A stretch of 64,000 nt of DNA, from contig NZ_CP048409.1 in NCBI RefSeq assembly GCF_010448835.1, positions 4,071,501-4,135,500 on the forward strand. Reading direction: 5' to 3'. The position numbers and the translations under genes were made by a program. Below the pieces are notes generated by a model that did no database searches, was not told where the DNA came from, and saw only the letters and a program-made list of their open reading frames with translations. Positions 24,458-33,684 of the stretch are shown one piece after another; the first letter of the stretch is position 1, and each line of letters opens with the position of its first letter. Source of the DNA: Draconibacterium halophilum. GTDB taxonomy: Bacteria; Bacteroidota; Bacteroidia; Bacteroidales; Prolixibacteraceae.

Positions 24458-25762
24458 ATGAATTACAAGGGGAAGAAAGCTGCTTTTTATACGTTGGGGT
24501 GTAAGCTCAATTTTTCAGAGACTTCGACAATTGCCGGCTCTTTTAAAGAGGTTGGTTTTGAGCGGGTTGAGTTCGATGAAAAAGCCGACATTTATGTTAT
24601 AAATACCTGTTCGGTTACCAACCAGGGCGACAAAGCCAGCCGTAACATTGTTCGTAAGGCTGTAAAACAAAACCCTGATGCGATGGTAATTGTTGTGGGT
24701 TGTTACTCGCAGCTAAAACCCGACGAAGTTGGGCACATCGAAGGTGTTGATATGGTTTTGGGAACCCAGGAGAAATTTACCATTCCTGCATTTATTGGCG
24801 ACTTGAGCAAAAAAGAAACCACCGAGATAAAAACCACACGTTTAAAAGATATTAAAAACTACCACAAAGCATTTTCGTGGGGCGACCGCACTAGGAGTTT
24901 CCTTAAAATCCAGGACGGCTGCGATTATTACTGCTCATTTTGCACCATTCCGTATGCCCGTGGAAAAAGCAGAAACGACAACATTGCCAACACAACTTTG
25001 GAAGCCCAAAAAGCAGTTGCTAAAGGGTACAAAGAAGTTATTCTTACCGGTGTAAATATTGGCGATTTTGGAAAAACTACCGGCGAAAACTTTCTTGACC
25101 TTTTGAAATCACTTGAAAAAGTTGAAGGTTTGCATCGTCTGCGGTTAGGATCCATCGAACCAAACTTGCTGAAAGACGACATTATCGAACTGGTAGCCAA
25201 CTCAAAAGTATTGATGCCACATTTCCATATTCCGTTGCAGTCGGGTTCTGATGAAATTCTTTCGTTGATGAAGCGTAAATATTCCACAGATCTTTTCAAA
25301 AAAAGGGTAGAGCGTATTCGTGAAATTGTGCCACATGCTTTTATTGGAGTTGATGTAATTGCCGGTACTAACGGAGAAACGGAGAAGTATTTTCAGGAAT
25401 CGTTTGATTTTATAAACAGCCTCGAAATTTCTCAGCTACATGCCTTTACTTATTCTGAAAGAAGTGGCACACAAGCATTAAAAATTCCGTGGAAAGTAGA
25501 TGTAGAAGAACGCAAAAACCGTACACAGAAATACATCAACCTGTCGGAGAAAAAGCTACGCGCTTTCTACGAAAAACATATCGGATCATCCCAAACAGCA
25601 CTTTTTGAAGCTCAGAAAAGCCAGGACAAGATGCATGGTTTTACTGAAAACTATATAAAAGTTGAAGTTCCACATAGTGAAGATCTTGTAAATCAATTGG
25701 GGCGCGTAAAATTAAAGTCAATTCTGCCAAACGGAAATGCAGAGGTTGATATCATCGACTGA
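24458..25762 (+). CDS. mtaB: tRNA (t6A37) 2-methylthiotransferase MtaB
   Basis: 434 residues. The N-terminal UPF0004 domain has LGCKLNFSET, NTCSVTNQGD and VGCYSQLKP, whose cysteines hold a [4Fe-4S] cluster; the radical-SAM motif is DGCDYYCSFCTIPYARG; a C-terminal TRAM-like stretch ends the protein. Cluster spacing and GCKLN start fit MtaB, which converts t6A37 to ms2t6A37 in ANN-decoding tRNAs, rather than MiaB or RimO. Cytoplasmic. It precedes the inositol monophosphatase gene by 32 bases, but that gene has its own -7 box. Confidence 0.93.
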   Translation: MNYKGKKAAFYTLGCKLNFSETSTIAGSFKEVGFERVEFDEKADIYVINTCSVTNQGDKASRNIVRKAVKQNPDAMVIVVGCYSQLKPDEVGHIEGVDMVLGTQEKFTIPAFIGDLSKKETTEIKTTRLKDIKNYHKAFSWGDRTRSFLKIQDGCDYYCSFCTIPYARGKSRNDNIANTTLEAQKAVAKGYKEVILTGVNIGDFGKTTGENFLDLLKSLEKVEGLHRLRLGSIEPNLLKDDIIELVANSKVLMPHFHIPLQSGSDEILSLMKRKYSTDLFKKRVERIREIVPHAFIGVDVIAGTNGETEKYFQESFDFINSLEISQLHAFTYSERSGTQALKIPWKVDVEERKNRTQKYINLSEKKLRAFYEKHIGSSQTALFEAQKSQDKMHGFTENYIKVEVPHSEDLVNQLGRVKLKSILPNGNAEVDIID

Positions 25763-25770
25763 TTTTTCTA

Positions 25771-25778
25771 TAGTTTTG
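25771..25778 (+). promoter_or_regulatory. -7 promoter element before the inositol-monophosphatase-family gene
   Basis: TAGTTTTG matches TAnnTTTG, 16 bases before the ATG at 25795. A -33 box is not clear, so this may be a weak internal promoter. Confidence 0.45.
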
Positions 25779-25794
25779 CACAAAAATTCATTAT

Positions 25795-26592
25795 ATGGAT
25801 TATAAAGAACTCTGTTTTCAAGTACAAAATATAGCACACAGCACCGGAAATTTTATTCGCGGTGAACAAAAAAAGATCTCGGAGAAAAACATCGAGATTA
25901 AAAGTGTTGCCAGCCTGGTAACTTATGTTGATAAAACAGCGGAGAAACAAATTGTTGATGCCTTGAAAAAGCTGCTTCCCGAAGCCGGTTTTGTGGCCGA
26001 AGAAGGAACGGCTGAATCGAATAACGAGAAGTATACCTGGTTTGTCGATCCGCTGGATGGGACAACCAACTACCTGCACGGATTAGCACCGCATTCCGTT
26101 AGTATTGCTCTGGCCGAAGGCGATGAATTGGTATTAGGTGTAGTTTATGAAGTTGGTGCCGACGAAATGTTTTACTCGTGGAAAGGCGGCCCCGCCTACT
26201 GCAATGATGAGATCATAAAAACTGCAAATCGTTCAAAATCGGAAGATACGCTGATTGCAACAGGATTCCCCTATTATGCGTTTGAGAAAGTGGATGAATA
26301 CATCGATGCCATGAAACACCTGATGAAATCCACGCGTGGAATCAGGAGGTACGGATCAGCTGCGGTTGATCTTTGCTATGTGGCAGCAGGTCGTTTCGAT
26401 GCTTTTTACGAACATGCCTTACATGCCTGGGATGTGGCAGCAGGTGTGTTTATTTTACAGCAAGCGGGAGGAAAAACCACAGATTTTAATGGCGGTGACA
26501 ACTGGCTGTTTGGCGGCGAAATTGTATCAGCCAGCAATGCTTATTTCCCCGAATTCTATGGGATCATAAACAAATATCTGGGTTCAAAATAA
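25795..26592 (+). CDS. Inositol monophosphatase family protein
   Basis: 265 residues. VAEEGTAES and VDPLDGTTNYLHG provide the Glu and the two Asp of the lithium-sensitive phosphatase metal site; HAWDVAAGVFILQQAGG is the C-terminal signature with the last metal Asp. It resembles SuhB and dephosphorylates inositol phosphates or similar sugar phosphates; CysQ-type 3'-phosphoadenosine activity is an alternative. Cytoplasmic. Confidence 0.93.
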   Translation: MDYKELCFQVQNIAHSTGNFIRGEQKKISEKNIEIKSVASLVTYVDKTAEKQIVDALKKLLPEAGFVAEEGTAESNNEKYTWFVDPLDGTTNYLHGLAPHSVSIALAEGDELVLGVVYEVGADEMFYSWKGGPAYCNDEIIKTANRSKSEDTLIATGFPYYAFEKVDEYIDAMKHLMKSTRGIRRYGSAAVDLCYVAAGRFDAFYEHALHAWDVAAGVFILQQAGGKTTDFNGGDNWLFGGEIVSASNAYFPEFYGIINKYLGSK

Positions 26593-26599
26593 TCTCTCC

Positions 26600-26682
26600 T
26601 GTCATTTCTACGAGTATGCGAGTAGAAATCTGTAACAACAGAGCATTATTCAAACAGATTTCTCACTTCGTTCGAAATGACA
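26600..26682. repeat. Composite intergenic inverted repeat (TGTCATTTC...GAAATGACA type)
   Basis: Outer arms TGTCATTTC and GAAATGACA enclose CTACGAGTATGCGAGTAG and a second pair AAATCTG/CAGATTT. Lies between the phosphatase and the next gene. Confidence 0.6.
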
Positions 26683-26719
26683 GCCATGTTTTTTTGTAAA
26701 TTGCAACAAACAAATTACC

Positions 26720-27196
26720 ATGGCAGAGAAACAAATTGCAATACTTCGGGAGCAACTGGCAAAATTAGACGAAAAGAAATTCGACTTTGACGCCTGGAAA
26801 ACACACACCCTTATTTTTCTTGAACGCATTTTTGGCAAAGACAATTCGAAAATAAAGCTGATACAAGAGCTGCATTACGATTATTCGAGCTGGAGCTTGC
26901 GCGATACAGCTGCTGCCGGAAAAACAAAAGATAAAGATCCGGTAAAAATGCGCGCAAGCGAGATTCTGGAAGCCACCATTATAGAGTTGGAATCGCTCGG
27001 ATTGCCGCAAGAAGAGAATGAGCAACAAAAAGTATGGGAATTACTTCAGGACGAATTAACAGGAAAACAGGTAAAAGAAATTGATGCTTTAGTAAAATCA
27101 GACGACAGAGAGAAAGTAAAAAAAATCAGCGATATTCTTGAAAATCTTGAAAAAGAAAACCTTTCTTTGCTGATCGCAAAACTACTTTTGAGCTGA
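26720..27196 (+). CDS. Hypothetical cytoplasmic protein, helical
   Basis: 158 residues, rich in Lys and Glu, predicted almost all helical, without signal peptide or membrane segment. It starts MAEKQIAILREQLAKL and ends ENLEKENLSLLIAKLLLS. The middle KLIQELHYDYSSWSLRD is the most distinctive stretch. I do not recognise the family. The glycosyltransferase gene begins 3 bases after its stop, so the pair is co-transcribed, but no functional link is visible. Confidence 0.75.
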   Translation: MAEKQIAILREQLAKLDEKKFDFDAWKTHTLIFLERIFGKDNSKIKLIQELHYDYSSWSLRDTAAAGKTKDKDPVKMRASEILEATIIELESLGLPQEENEQQKVWELLQDELTGKQVKEIDALVKSDDREKVKKISDILENLEKENLSLLIAKLLLS

Positions 27197-27199
27197 TTT

Positions 27200-28239
27200 A
27201 TGAGCAAAAACAAAAAGATTGCCATTGTAATTTTAAACTGGAACGGGGTAAAACTTTTTCCCGATTATCTCCCCTCTGTAATTGAACATTCAAAAGGCGA
27301 AAATATTGAGGTAATTGTTGCCGACAATGGATCGACCGACAATTCACTAGAGTTTTTAAAACAGAATTTTCCAGAGGTAACACTTCTCGATCTAAAAGAA
27401 AATTATGGTTTTGCCAAAGGCTACAATGTAGCGCTCAATCAGATTAAAGCCGATTATTTTGTATTGCTCAACTCCGATGTCAAGGTTGAAAAAAACTGGA
27501 TTCAACCTTGTATCGATCAGTTTGAGCGCGACGAAAAAATTGTTACCGTTCAGCCTAAAGTTTTGAGTTACAACGAACCCACACATTTTGAATATGCCGG
27601 TGCTGCGGGAGGTTTTATCGATAAATTTGGTTATCCGTTTTGCCGCGGCCGCATTCTCGACTATGTAGAAAAAGATGAAAATCAATACGATCAGTCAAGC
27701 GAAATTTTCTGGTCAACCGGTGCTTGCATGTTTGTTCGGGCCGAGGCTTTTAAAAACTCGGGGGACTGGATGCCGATTTTTGGGCACACATGGAAGAAAT
27801 TGATTTGTGCTGGCGCTGGAAAAACCAGGGTTACAAAATTATTTACGAGCCGAAAAGCGTGATCTATCATTTAGGCGGAGGTAGTCTCGAGTACGGAAAT
27901 CCGAAAAAGGTATACCTCAACTTTCGCAACAACCTGTTTATGTTGTATAAAAACCTGCCAAGAAAGAATTTTCTGTCTTTATTTTTAACCCGGATGATAC
28001 TAGATGGGGCTGCTGCGGCCAAGTTTCTGGTGGGATCCGAATTTAAAGCTTTTGCTGCTGTGTTGAAAGCTCATCGCGATTTCTACAAAAACCTTTCCTT
28101 ATTACGCAAAAAGAGAAGAGAGCTAACAGCAAAAGCTACTGTCAATAATCACAAACAAATGTTCGGGGAAAGTATAATGTGGAAGTTCTTTGTTCAGAAA
28201 AAACATAAATTTGCAGAACTGAATTTCAACCCGGAATAA
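27200..28239 (+). CDS. Family 2 glycosyltransferase, interrupted by an apparent frameshift
   Basis: GT-A fold: AIVILNWNGVKLFPDYLPS, VVADNGSTDNSLEFL-type nucleotide region, VLLNSDVKVEKNW as the DXD-like site, then GACMFVRAEAF. The frame shifts in GGGGG at 27760-27764; with one more G it reads NSGGLDADFWAHMEEIDLCW and continues to 28239, about 347 residues, typical of rhamnosyltransferase-like GT2 proteins of Bacteroidota. The ED of MEEIDLCWR is the expected catalytic region. It transfers a sugar to an unknown envelope acceptor. The break is probably a sequence error. Confidence 0.83.
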
Positions 28240-28241
28240 CC

Positions 28242-28658
28242 ATGCAGAAGTTAAAATTTAAAGAACCCATTTATACTTATCATATTGATTTTGTTGGCCA
28301 TGTAAACAACATCATTTACGTTCAATGGCTGGAAAATGCACGAGTTAAACTAATTGAAGCCATGGGTTTGTCCATCTCGCAGATTGCTGTTGACGATGAT
28401 ATTTTGCCCATTATCACTGAGACAAACATTCAATACAAAAAACCATTCTTCTTAAGTAACGAAGTGCATGTTGAAGTTTGGGTGTCAGAAATTTTCAATG
28501 TTTCCGCAAATTTTAAATTCCGCTTCCGAAACGAAAAAGGAGAAATTTGTTCCACTGCCCAGCAAAAAGTATTGTTTATCGACCGGGGAACACAGCGTCC
28601 ATCTCGTAAGATTGTTAAGTATCGCACAAACTTCGAGAAGTTTCTATTTTTGGAATAA
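28242..28658 (+). CDS. Hotdog-fold acyl-CoA thioesterase
   Basis: 138 residues, normal for 4-hydroxybenzoyl-CoA thioesterase/YbgC-type hotdog proteins. FVGHVNNIIYVQWLENARV carries the conserved Gly-His-Val-Asn-Asn-x-x-Tyr motif (the usual catalytic Asp before GH is replaced by VGH). It hydrolyses acyl-CoA or acyl-ACP. It starts 2 bases after the glycosyltransferase, so it is likely co-transcribed. Confidence 0.88.
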   Translation: MQKLKFKEPIYTYHIDFVGHVNNIIYVQWLENARVKLIEAMGLSISQIAVDDDILPIITETNIQYKKPFFLSNEVHVEVWVSEIFNVSANFKFRFRNEKGEICSTAQQKVLFIDRGTQRPSRKIVKYRTNFEKFLFLE

Positions 28659-28770
28659 TACAAGCATAGCACCTTCTCTCACACTACAAATTATACTGAC
28701 AACCTGTAAATAAAACCCCTTTTATTCCGCAATTTTTGTATTTTGGCGTTAAATCCACAAAATCAAGAAA

Positions 28771-29412
28771 ATGATTAGTGCCGGATTAAAACAAAAGTTC
28801 CTCAATTATTTACTAGCTGGTCAACATCAGCAATGTTCTTCTGTCATTCGTGAGCTACTTAATGATAACACTTCGTTTATTCTTATTTATGAAGATCTTT
28901 TGAAACATTCGCTTTATGAAGTAGGTTTTCTGTGGGAACGCAACAAAATTGGTGTTGCAGAAGAACACCTTGCTTCAGCCATTATCGAGAAACTGCTAAG
29001 CGAGATTTATCCCTCAATAGAAAATGTGCAGCCTGTAAATAAAAATGCTATTGTTTGTTGTATTGAAAAAGAACACCACCAAATAGGCTCCAAAATGGTA
29101 GCCGATATTTTTGAGAAAAACGGCTGGGAGACACTTTACCTGGGCGCCAACACTCCTGAATCCAGCTTAATCCGATACATAGAATTAACGCATCCACAGT
29201 TTCTGGCCTTATCATTAAGCATCTATTTTCATTTTCACAGCTTTAAAATACTGCTTGATAAATTAACGACCAAATTTCCTGAACTAAACATATGCATTGG
29301 AGGCCAGGCGTTTAACCATATTCCGGAAAGCCAAATCCCGGAAAGCCAGAGAATTAAATTTTTTAAGGATTTACATGAAATTGATTTATATTTAAGAACA
29401 TCAGCCAAATGA
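28771..29412 (+). CDS. Stand-alone CarH-type cobalamin-binding (B12 photoreceptor-like) protein
   Basis: 213 residues. A four-helix cap (1-80) contains W55-x9-E65-H66 (in FLWERNKIGVAEEHLAS), the motif that packs over the adenosyl group in CarH photoreceptors. The Rossmann-type B12 domain (90-213) has E101-x-H103-x-x-G106 as lower-ligand motif, YLGANTP, LSLSIYFH and IGGQAF. There is no MerR DNA-binding domain and no catalytic domain. It is translationally coupled (ATGA) to the next gene and followed by a histidine kinase. The likely role is sensing light or cobalamin and signalling through the kinase; a corrinoid carrier role is an alternative but no methyltransferase is nearby. Confidence 0.85.
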   Translation: MISAGLKQKFLNYLLAGQHQQCSSVIRELLNDNTSFILIYEDLLKHSLYEVGFLWERNKIGVAEEHLASAIIEKLLSEIYPSIENVQPVNKNAIVCCIEKEHHQIGSKMVADIFEKNGWETLYLGANTPESSLIRYIELTHPQFLALSLSIYFHFHSFKILLDKLTTKFPELNICIGGQAFNHIPESQIPESQRIKFFKDLHEIDLYLRTSAK

Positions 29413-29870
29413 ACTACGAACATTTACTAACTACCGCATCATTTATTCCTAAAGTTTCGGCAAAAACATGTAATGAATACGAGCAAAAGAAACTTGTCCT
29501 GATCGCAAAGATGAACAGTCTTTTACTGGAAAGACCCGACCTGATAAGTCTTATCGGAGAAGACAACAAACAAATGATGAAAGACAACCATGCCAATCAT
29601 GTCCGTTTTATTTTATCTTACATTAGCCATCCAATTCCCGAAGTTTTAACCGATACCGTTTTATGGGTATTTAGAGCTTATCGCACACATGGATTCTCTT
29701 CGAATTACTGGCCGGCACAACTCAATGGTTGGAGTGTTATTTTAAAAAACGAGCTATCAGACGAAGCCTTTAACGAGATTTCACCATTATACGACTGGAT
29801 GATTACCAATATTCCTACTTTTGTAAAAGTAAGCGACATTCAGCTTAAAAAAAATAACTCTCTGCATTAG
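29409..29870 (+). CDS. Helical protein of unknown function in the B12-sensor module
   Basis: 153 residues, predicted all-helical, soluble. The central part, HANHVRFILSYISHPIPEVL then TDTVLWVFRAYRTHGFSSNY, resembles helical input regions that are fused N-terminally to B12-binding domains in other bacteria (recollection of the pattern, not certain). Its ATG overlaps the stop of the B12 protein by 4 bases and the kinase starts 30 bases after its stop, so all three genes form one unit. It may be an adaptor between the cobalamin protein and the kinase, or a ligand-binding sensor; several conserved-looking His and Trp residues would fit either. Confidence 0.78.
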   Translation: MNYEHLLTTASFIPKVSAKTCNEYEQKKLVLIAKMNSLLLERPDLISLIGEDNKQMMKDNHANHVRFILSYISHPIPEVLTDTVLWVFRAYRTHGFSSNYWPAQLNGWSVILKNELSDEAFNEISPLYDWMITNIPTFVKVSDIQLKKNNSLH

Positions 29871-29900
29871 ATGCAGAAGATATAACTAACCAAGGCAGTT

Positions 29901-31040
29901 ATGGATTGGAACGAGGAAATACTTTCTTCCATTGTTAATGAAAATATGCTGGTATTTGCCCTCTTCTCAAGCGATGGCATGTTACTGCATTCTAATGAGG
30001 CATTAAAGAAAATAAGCCCAAACTTTTCTTCTGAAAACCTCATTAATCCAAGTTTTGAAGAACTTAAACAACAACCGTTTATTAAAGGGAACCTTATTTT
30101 TAATGAACAATTAACGGTTGGATCCTACGAAAGAACAGATAACATTTCTTTTCCGGTTTGTATTTATAAAAAGGCCGATAATTTTTTAATTATTGGCCGG
30201 AAAGATTCGGATAATTTAATTGCCCAGAATCAACAGTTATTAATGCTTAACCAAGAGAATTCAAATCTCCAGCGACAAATTTTAAAAGACAAAAAGAAAT
30301 TAGAATACGCTTTCGAATCGCTTGACAATGTAAATCGTAAGCTGGAAGAAGAGATTCAAACCAAAGACAAATTCTTTTCCATTATTGGGCACGATTTAAA
30401 AACTCCTTTTAGCGGACTTTTGGGATTGTCAAGTGTGTTACTTGAATCAATAAACGAATTAAGCAAAGATGAAATAAAGTATAACATCAAACTCATTCAT
30501 ACTTCGGCCAACAACTTTTTTAACCTCCTTTCCCAATTACTGGAATGGGGATCCGTAAAAAGAAACAAAATTCAGTTTAGGTCTGAACAACATGGTATAA
30601 AAAAATTAATAACTGAAACCATTGATCTGTTAACCGAAAACGCAAAAAAGAAAAATATTGACATTCAACTTTCGGTGCCTGATAAGCTTACATGGTATCT
30701 GGATGCAAATATATATTCATCAATTATCCGAAACCTATTATCAAACGCTTTAAAATTTACTTCACGAGATGGTAGAATTAAGATTTCAGTTCAACATGAT
30801 GAGGATAACTTAAAAACAACTGTAACCGACAATGGTATCGGAATGGCAGAAGAAAAAGCAAAAACGTTATTCGAATCAGATTTTGTAGAATCGACAATCG
30901 GTACGGAAAGAGAAAAAGGGACGGGACTTGGCCTTTCATTGTGCAAGGAGTTTGTTGAAATACACGGAGGTACAATAGTGGTAACCAGTAAAATAAATGC
31001 AGGCACTTCTGTAAACTTTACAATTCCTTCACAGAAATAA
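29901..31040 (+). CDS. Soluble PAS-type sensor histidine kinase
   Basis: 379 residues without transmembrane segments. Residues 10-105 are a PAS-like domain (FALFSSDGMLLHSNEALK), 106-157 a coiled coil, then HisKA with the phospho-acceptor His164 in SIIGHDLKTPFSG, and HATPase_c with LLSNALKFTSRDG (N box), VTDNGIGMAE (G1) and GTGLGLSLCKEF (G2). It is the last gene of the B12-sensor module; no response regulator is adjacent, so its target is encoded elsewhere. Confidence 0.92.
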   Translation: MDWNEEILSSIVNENMLVFALFSSDGMLLHSNEALKKISPNFSSENLINPSFEELKQQPFIKGNLIFNEQLTVGSYERTDNISFPVCIYKKADNFLIIGRKDSDNLIAQNQQLLMLNQENSNLQRQILKDKKKLEYAFESLDNVNRKLEEEIQTKDKFFSIIGHDLKTPFSGLLGLSSVLLESINELSKDEIKYNIKLIHTSANNFFNLLSQLLEWGSVKRNKIQFRSEQHGIKKLITETIDLLTENAKKKNIDIQLSVPDKLTWYLDANIYSSIIRNLLSNALKFTSRDGRIKISVQHDEDNLKTTVTDNGIGMAEEKAKTLFESDFVESTIGTEREKGTGLGLSLCKEFVEIHGGTIVVTSKINAGTSVNFTIPSQK

Positions 31041-31056
31041 GATATAAACTTCCTTT

Positions 31057-31087
31057 TTTGCCAATTTAAAAAAGCCTTATAACTTTG
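31057..31087 (+). promoter_or_regulatory. Promoter of the TPP riboswitch - TonB receptor unit
   Basis: TTTG at 31057-31060, 19-base spacer, TAACTTTG at 31080-31087: perfect consensus match. The transcript would begin near 31092, just before the riboswitch. Confidence 0.75.
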
Positions 31088-31101
31088 CCCCCGACATTTA
31101 C

Positions 31102-31190
31102 GCAATGGGGTGTCCCGACAAAGCATCGGGACTGAGATTATACTCAATGAACCTGATCCGGTTAGCACCGGCGTAGGGAGAGCGAAAAGG
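31102..31190 (+). ncRNA. TPP riboswitch (THI element)
   Basis: GGGGTGTCCCGAC opens the P1/P2 region, ACTGAGATTATACTC is the pyrimidine-sensor loop, and TGAACCTGATCCGGTTAG then CACCGGCGTAGGGA is the conserved pyrophosphate-sensor arm of thi-box aptamers. A variable P3 hairpin is TCCCGACAAAGCATCGGGA. It lies between a consensus promoter and the receptor ATG at 31239, so thiamine pyrophosphate should repress receptor synthesis, probably at translation because no clear terminator follows. Confidence 0.96.
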
Positions 31191-31238
31191 ATTTATTCCT
31201 ACCTCATTGGTTAGTTTATTAACCAATTTTTCAAAAAA

Positions 31239-33680
31239 ATGAGAAGACTTAGTTTGATGTTGCTACTACAATTTATGGCAGCAATTGCCTTTGGGCAAAT
31301 TAATTTAACAGGTGTTGTTAAAGGAGATGGAGAAAGACTGGCGGGAGCCAGTGTAGTAATCGAGAAATCGTTTTATGGTGTTTCAACCAATGCCAACGGA
31401 AGTTTTGAATTTAAAAATCTGGAACCCGGAGACTACACTTTGCAGGTTTCGTTTATCGGTTTCGAACCACAAAAGATCGATCTGCCACTTTCGGGAAGTA
31501 AAAACATTGAAGTAAACCTGGAACCAAATGTTGTTATGACTGACGAAGTGTTGATTTCGGCAACACGTGCCGGTAGCAAAACTCCGGTAGCCTACAGCAA
31601 CGTTAGCCGAGACGAGATTGCCAGTCGAAACATGGGGCAAGACATTCCTTTCTTGCTGAATCTTACGCCCTCGTTTGTTACAACTTCAGATGCCGGAGCC
31701 GGAGTGGGTTACACCAATTTCCGTGTGCGCGGTACCGATCTTAACCGTATTAATGTAAGTGTAAACGGAATTCCGTTAAACGATGCCGAATCGCACGGAA
31801 CGTGGTTTGTGGATCAGCCGGATATGGCTTCGTCGTTAGAAAACGTGCAGATTCAGCGAGGAGTGGGAACTTCTACAAACGGAGCCGCTGCTTTTGGTGC
31901 CAGCATTAATCTGCAAACCAATTCGCTGAACAAAGATGCATACGGCACCTATAAAACAGCTGCCGGAACTTTTAACACTTTTAAAAACACACTTTCAGTC
32001 GGAACAGGCCTTATTAACGATCATTTTACGGTTGATGTTCGCTTATCAAAAGTTACGTCTGACGGTTTTATCGACCGTGCAAGTTCCGACCTAAAATCGT
32101 TTTTTGTTTCAGGAGGCTATTACTCGGAAAATACGATTCTTAAGTTGAATATTTTTTCGGGTTATGAAGAAACTTATCAAGCTTGGTACGGTGTTCCTAC
32201 CGTTCGTTTAAACAACGATACAGAGGGTATGCAACGTTACGCCGACCACTGGCTGATGACTCAGGGAGAAGTGGATCATATGATGGCTTCGGACAGCAGA
32301 ACCTACAACTATTACACTTACGACAACCAGGTTGACCACTACGTTCAGGATCACTACCAGCTTCATTTTTCGCATAAACTCAGTGACGATTTAAATTTTA
32401 ACACTTCGCTGCATTACACATACGGTCGTGGTTATTATGAGAATTACAACGCAGATGAAGATTTGGCGGATTATCTTTTACCGAATATTGAAATCGGGAC
32501 TGAAGTGATTGAAACAACTGACCTGATTAACCGCAAATGGCTCGACAATGATTTTTATGGTATTACCTTTTCAATGGACTATACAAAAGGTTTGAATAAC
32601 CTGATTCTGGGTGGAGGTTACAATGTTTACGATGGCCGTCATTTGGGGAATGTAATTTGGGCACAATATCTGGGCGAAGCAGATTACAATCATGAATGGT
32701 ACAGGGGCACAGGATTAAAAAAGGATTTTAATTTTTACGCAAAATACAATGTTCAGGTAGCAGAAAAGCTGAATTTATTTGCCGATTTACAATACCGCCG
32801 AATTGATTATACCATTGAAGGAATCGACGACGATCTTCGCAACCTGGATCAGGATCACGATTTTAATTTCTTTAATCCGAAGTTGGGTGTTTTTTACCAA
32901 TTGGCCAATAACCAGGATTTATACTTATCGTTTGCCGTAGCGAACCGCGAACCTAACCGCACAGCCTTTGTAGATTACCCAGAAGGTAACGAGCCACCGG
33001 TGCACGAAACATTACACGATTGGGAATTGGGTTACAATTATGCTTCATCAAAACTATCGTTTGGTGCCAACTTCTATTTTATGAATTATAAAGATCAACT
33101 GGTAGTTACCGGTCAAATCAACGATGTGGGTTCGGCAATCATGGTAAATGTTGATGAGAGTTACCGCACCGGTATTGAACTCCAGGCAGGCGTTCAAATT
33201 GCCAACGATTTTCAATGGAATGGCAACACCACTTTAAGCATCAACAAAATTAAAGACTTTACAGAATACGTTGACAACTGGGACACCGGCGAACAAGATG
33301 CAATTTCACTTGGAACAACCGATTTGGCTTTCTCACCAAATTTTATCGCTAAAAGTCAATTTGTATACGCTCCAGGAGAGAATTTCAGTATCGCTTTTAT
33401 TTCGCAATATGTAGGCGATCAGTACATCGACAATACATCAAGCGACGACCGCATGCTGGACGCTTATTTTATTAATAATCTGAAAGTAGACTATACGTTC
33501 CCAACGAATTTGTTTGACGAGATTACACTACATTTTATGGCCAACAATATTTTCGACGATAAATACGAAACCAATGCCTGGGTTTATCCTTACCTGTTGG
33601 GTGGTGAGCGTTACAAAATGGATGGTTATTACCCGCAAGCGGGCGCACACTTTATGTTTGGAGTAGATTTTAAATTCTAA
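31239..33680 (+). CDS. TonB-dependent outer-membrane receptor, TPP-riboswitch-controlled (probable thiamine uptake)
   Basis: 813 residues. Signal peptide (ends AFGQ), CarboxypepD_reg-like domain (about 22-105), TonB plug (about 110-225, with RVRGTDLNRINVSVNGIPL) and a 22-stranded barrel ending GVDFKF. The riboswitch directly upstream makes import of thiamine or a precursor the likely job; the family alone would not tell the substrate. Energy comes from TonB-ExbBD in the inner membrane. No inner-membrane thiamine transporter (PnuT-type) or thiamine kinase gene follows, as often does in this phylum. Confidence 0.93.
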   Translation: MRRLSLMLLLQFMAAIAFGQINLTGVVKGDGERLAGASVVIEKSFYGVSTNANGSFEFKNLEPGDYTLQVSFIGFEPQKIDLPLSGSKNIEVNLEPNVVMTDEVLISATRAGSKTPVAYSNVSRDEIASRNMGQDIPFLLNLTPSFVTTSDAGAGVGYTNFRVRGTDLNRINVSVNGIPLNDAESHGTWFVDQPDMASSLENVQIQRGVGTSTNGAAAFGASINLQTNSLNKDAYGTYKTAAGTFNTFKNTLSVGTGLINDHFTVDVRLSKVTSDGFIDRASSDLKSFFVSGGYYSENTILKLNIFSGYEETYQAWYGVPTVRLNNDTEGMQRYADHWLMTQGEVDHMMASDSRTYNYYTYDNQVDHYVQDHYQLHFSHKLSDDLNFNTSLHYTYGRGYYENYNADEDLADYLLPNIEIGTEVIETTDLINRKWLDNDFYGITFSMDYTKGLNNLILGGGYNVYDGRHLGNVIWAQYLGEADYNHEWYRGTGLKKDFNFYAKYNVQVAEKLNLFADLQYRRIDYTIEGIDDDLRNLDQDHDFNFFNPKLGVFYQLANNQDLYLSFAVANREPNRTAFVDYPEGNEPPVHETLHDWELGYNYASSKLSFGANFYFMNYKDQLVVTGQINDVGSAIMVNVDESYRTGIELQAGVQIANDFQWNGNTTLSINKIKDFTEYVDNWDTGEQDAISLGTTDLAFSPNFIAKSQFVYAPGENFSIAFISQYVGDQYIDNTSSDDRMLDAYFINNLKVDYTFPTNLFDEITLHFMANNIFDDKYETNAWVYPYLLGGERYKMDGYYPQAGAHFMFGVDFKF

Positions 33681-33684
33681 GTAG

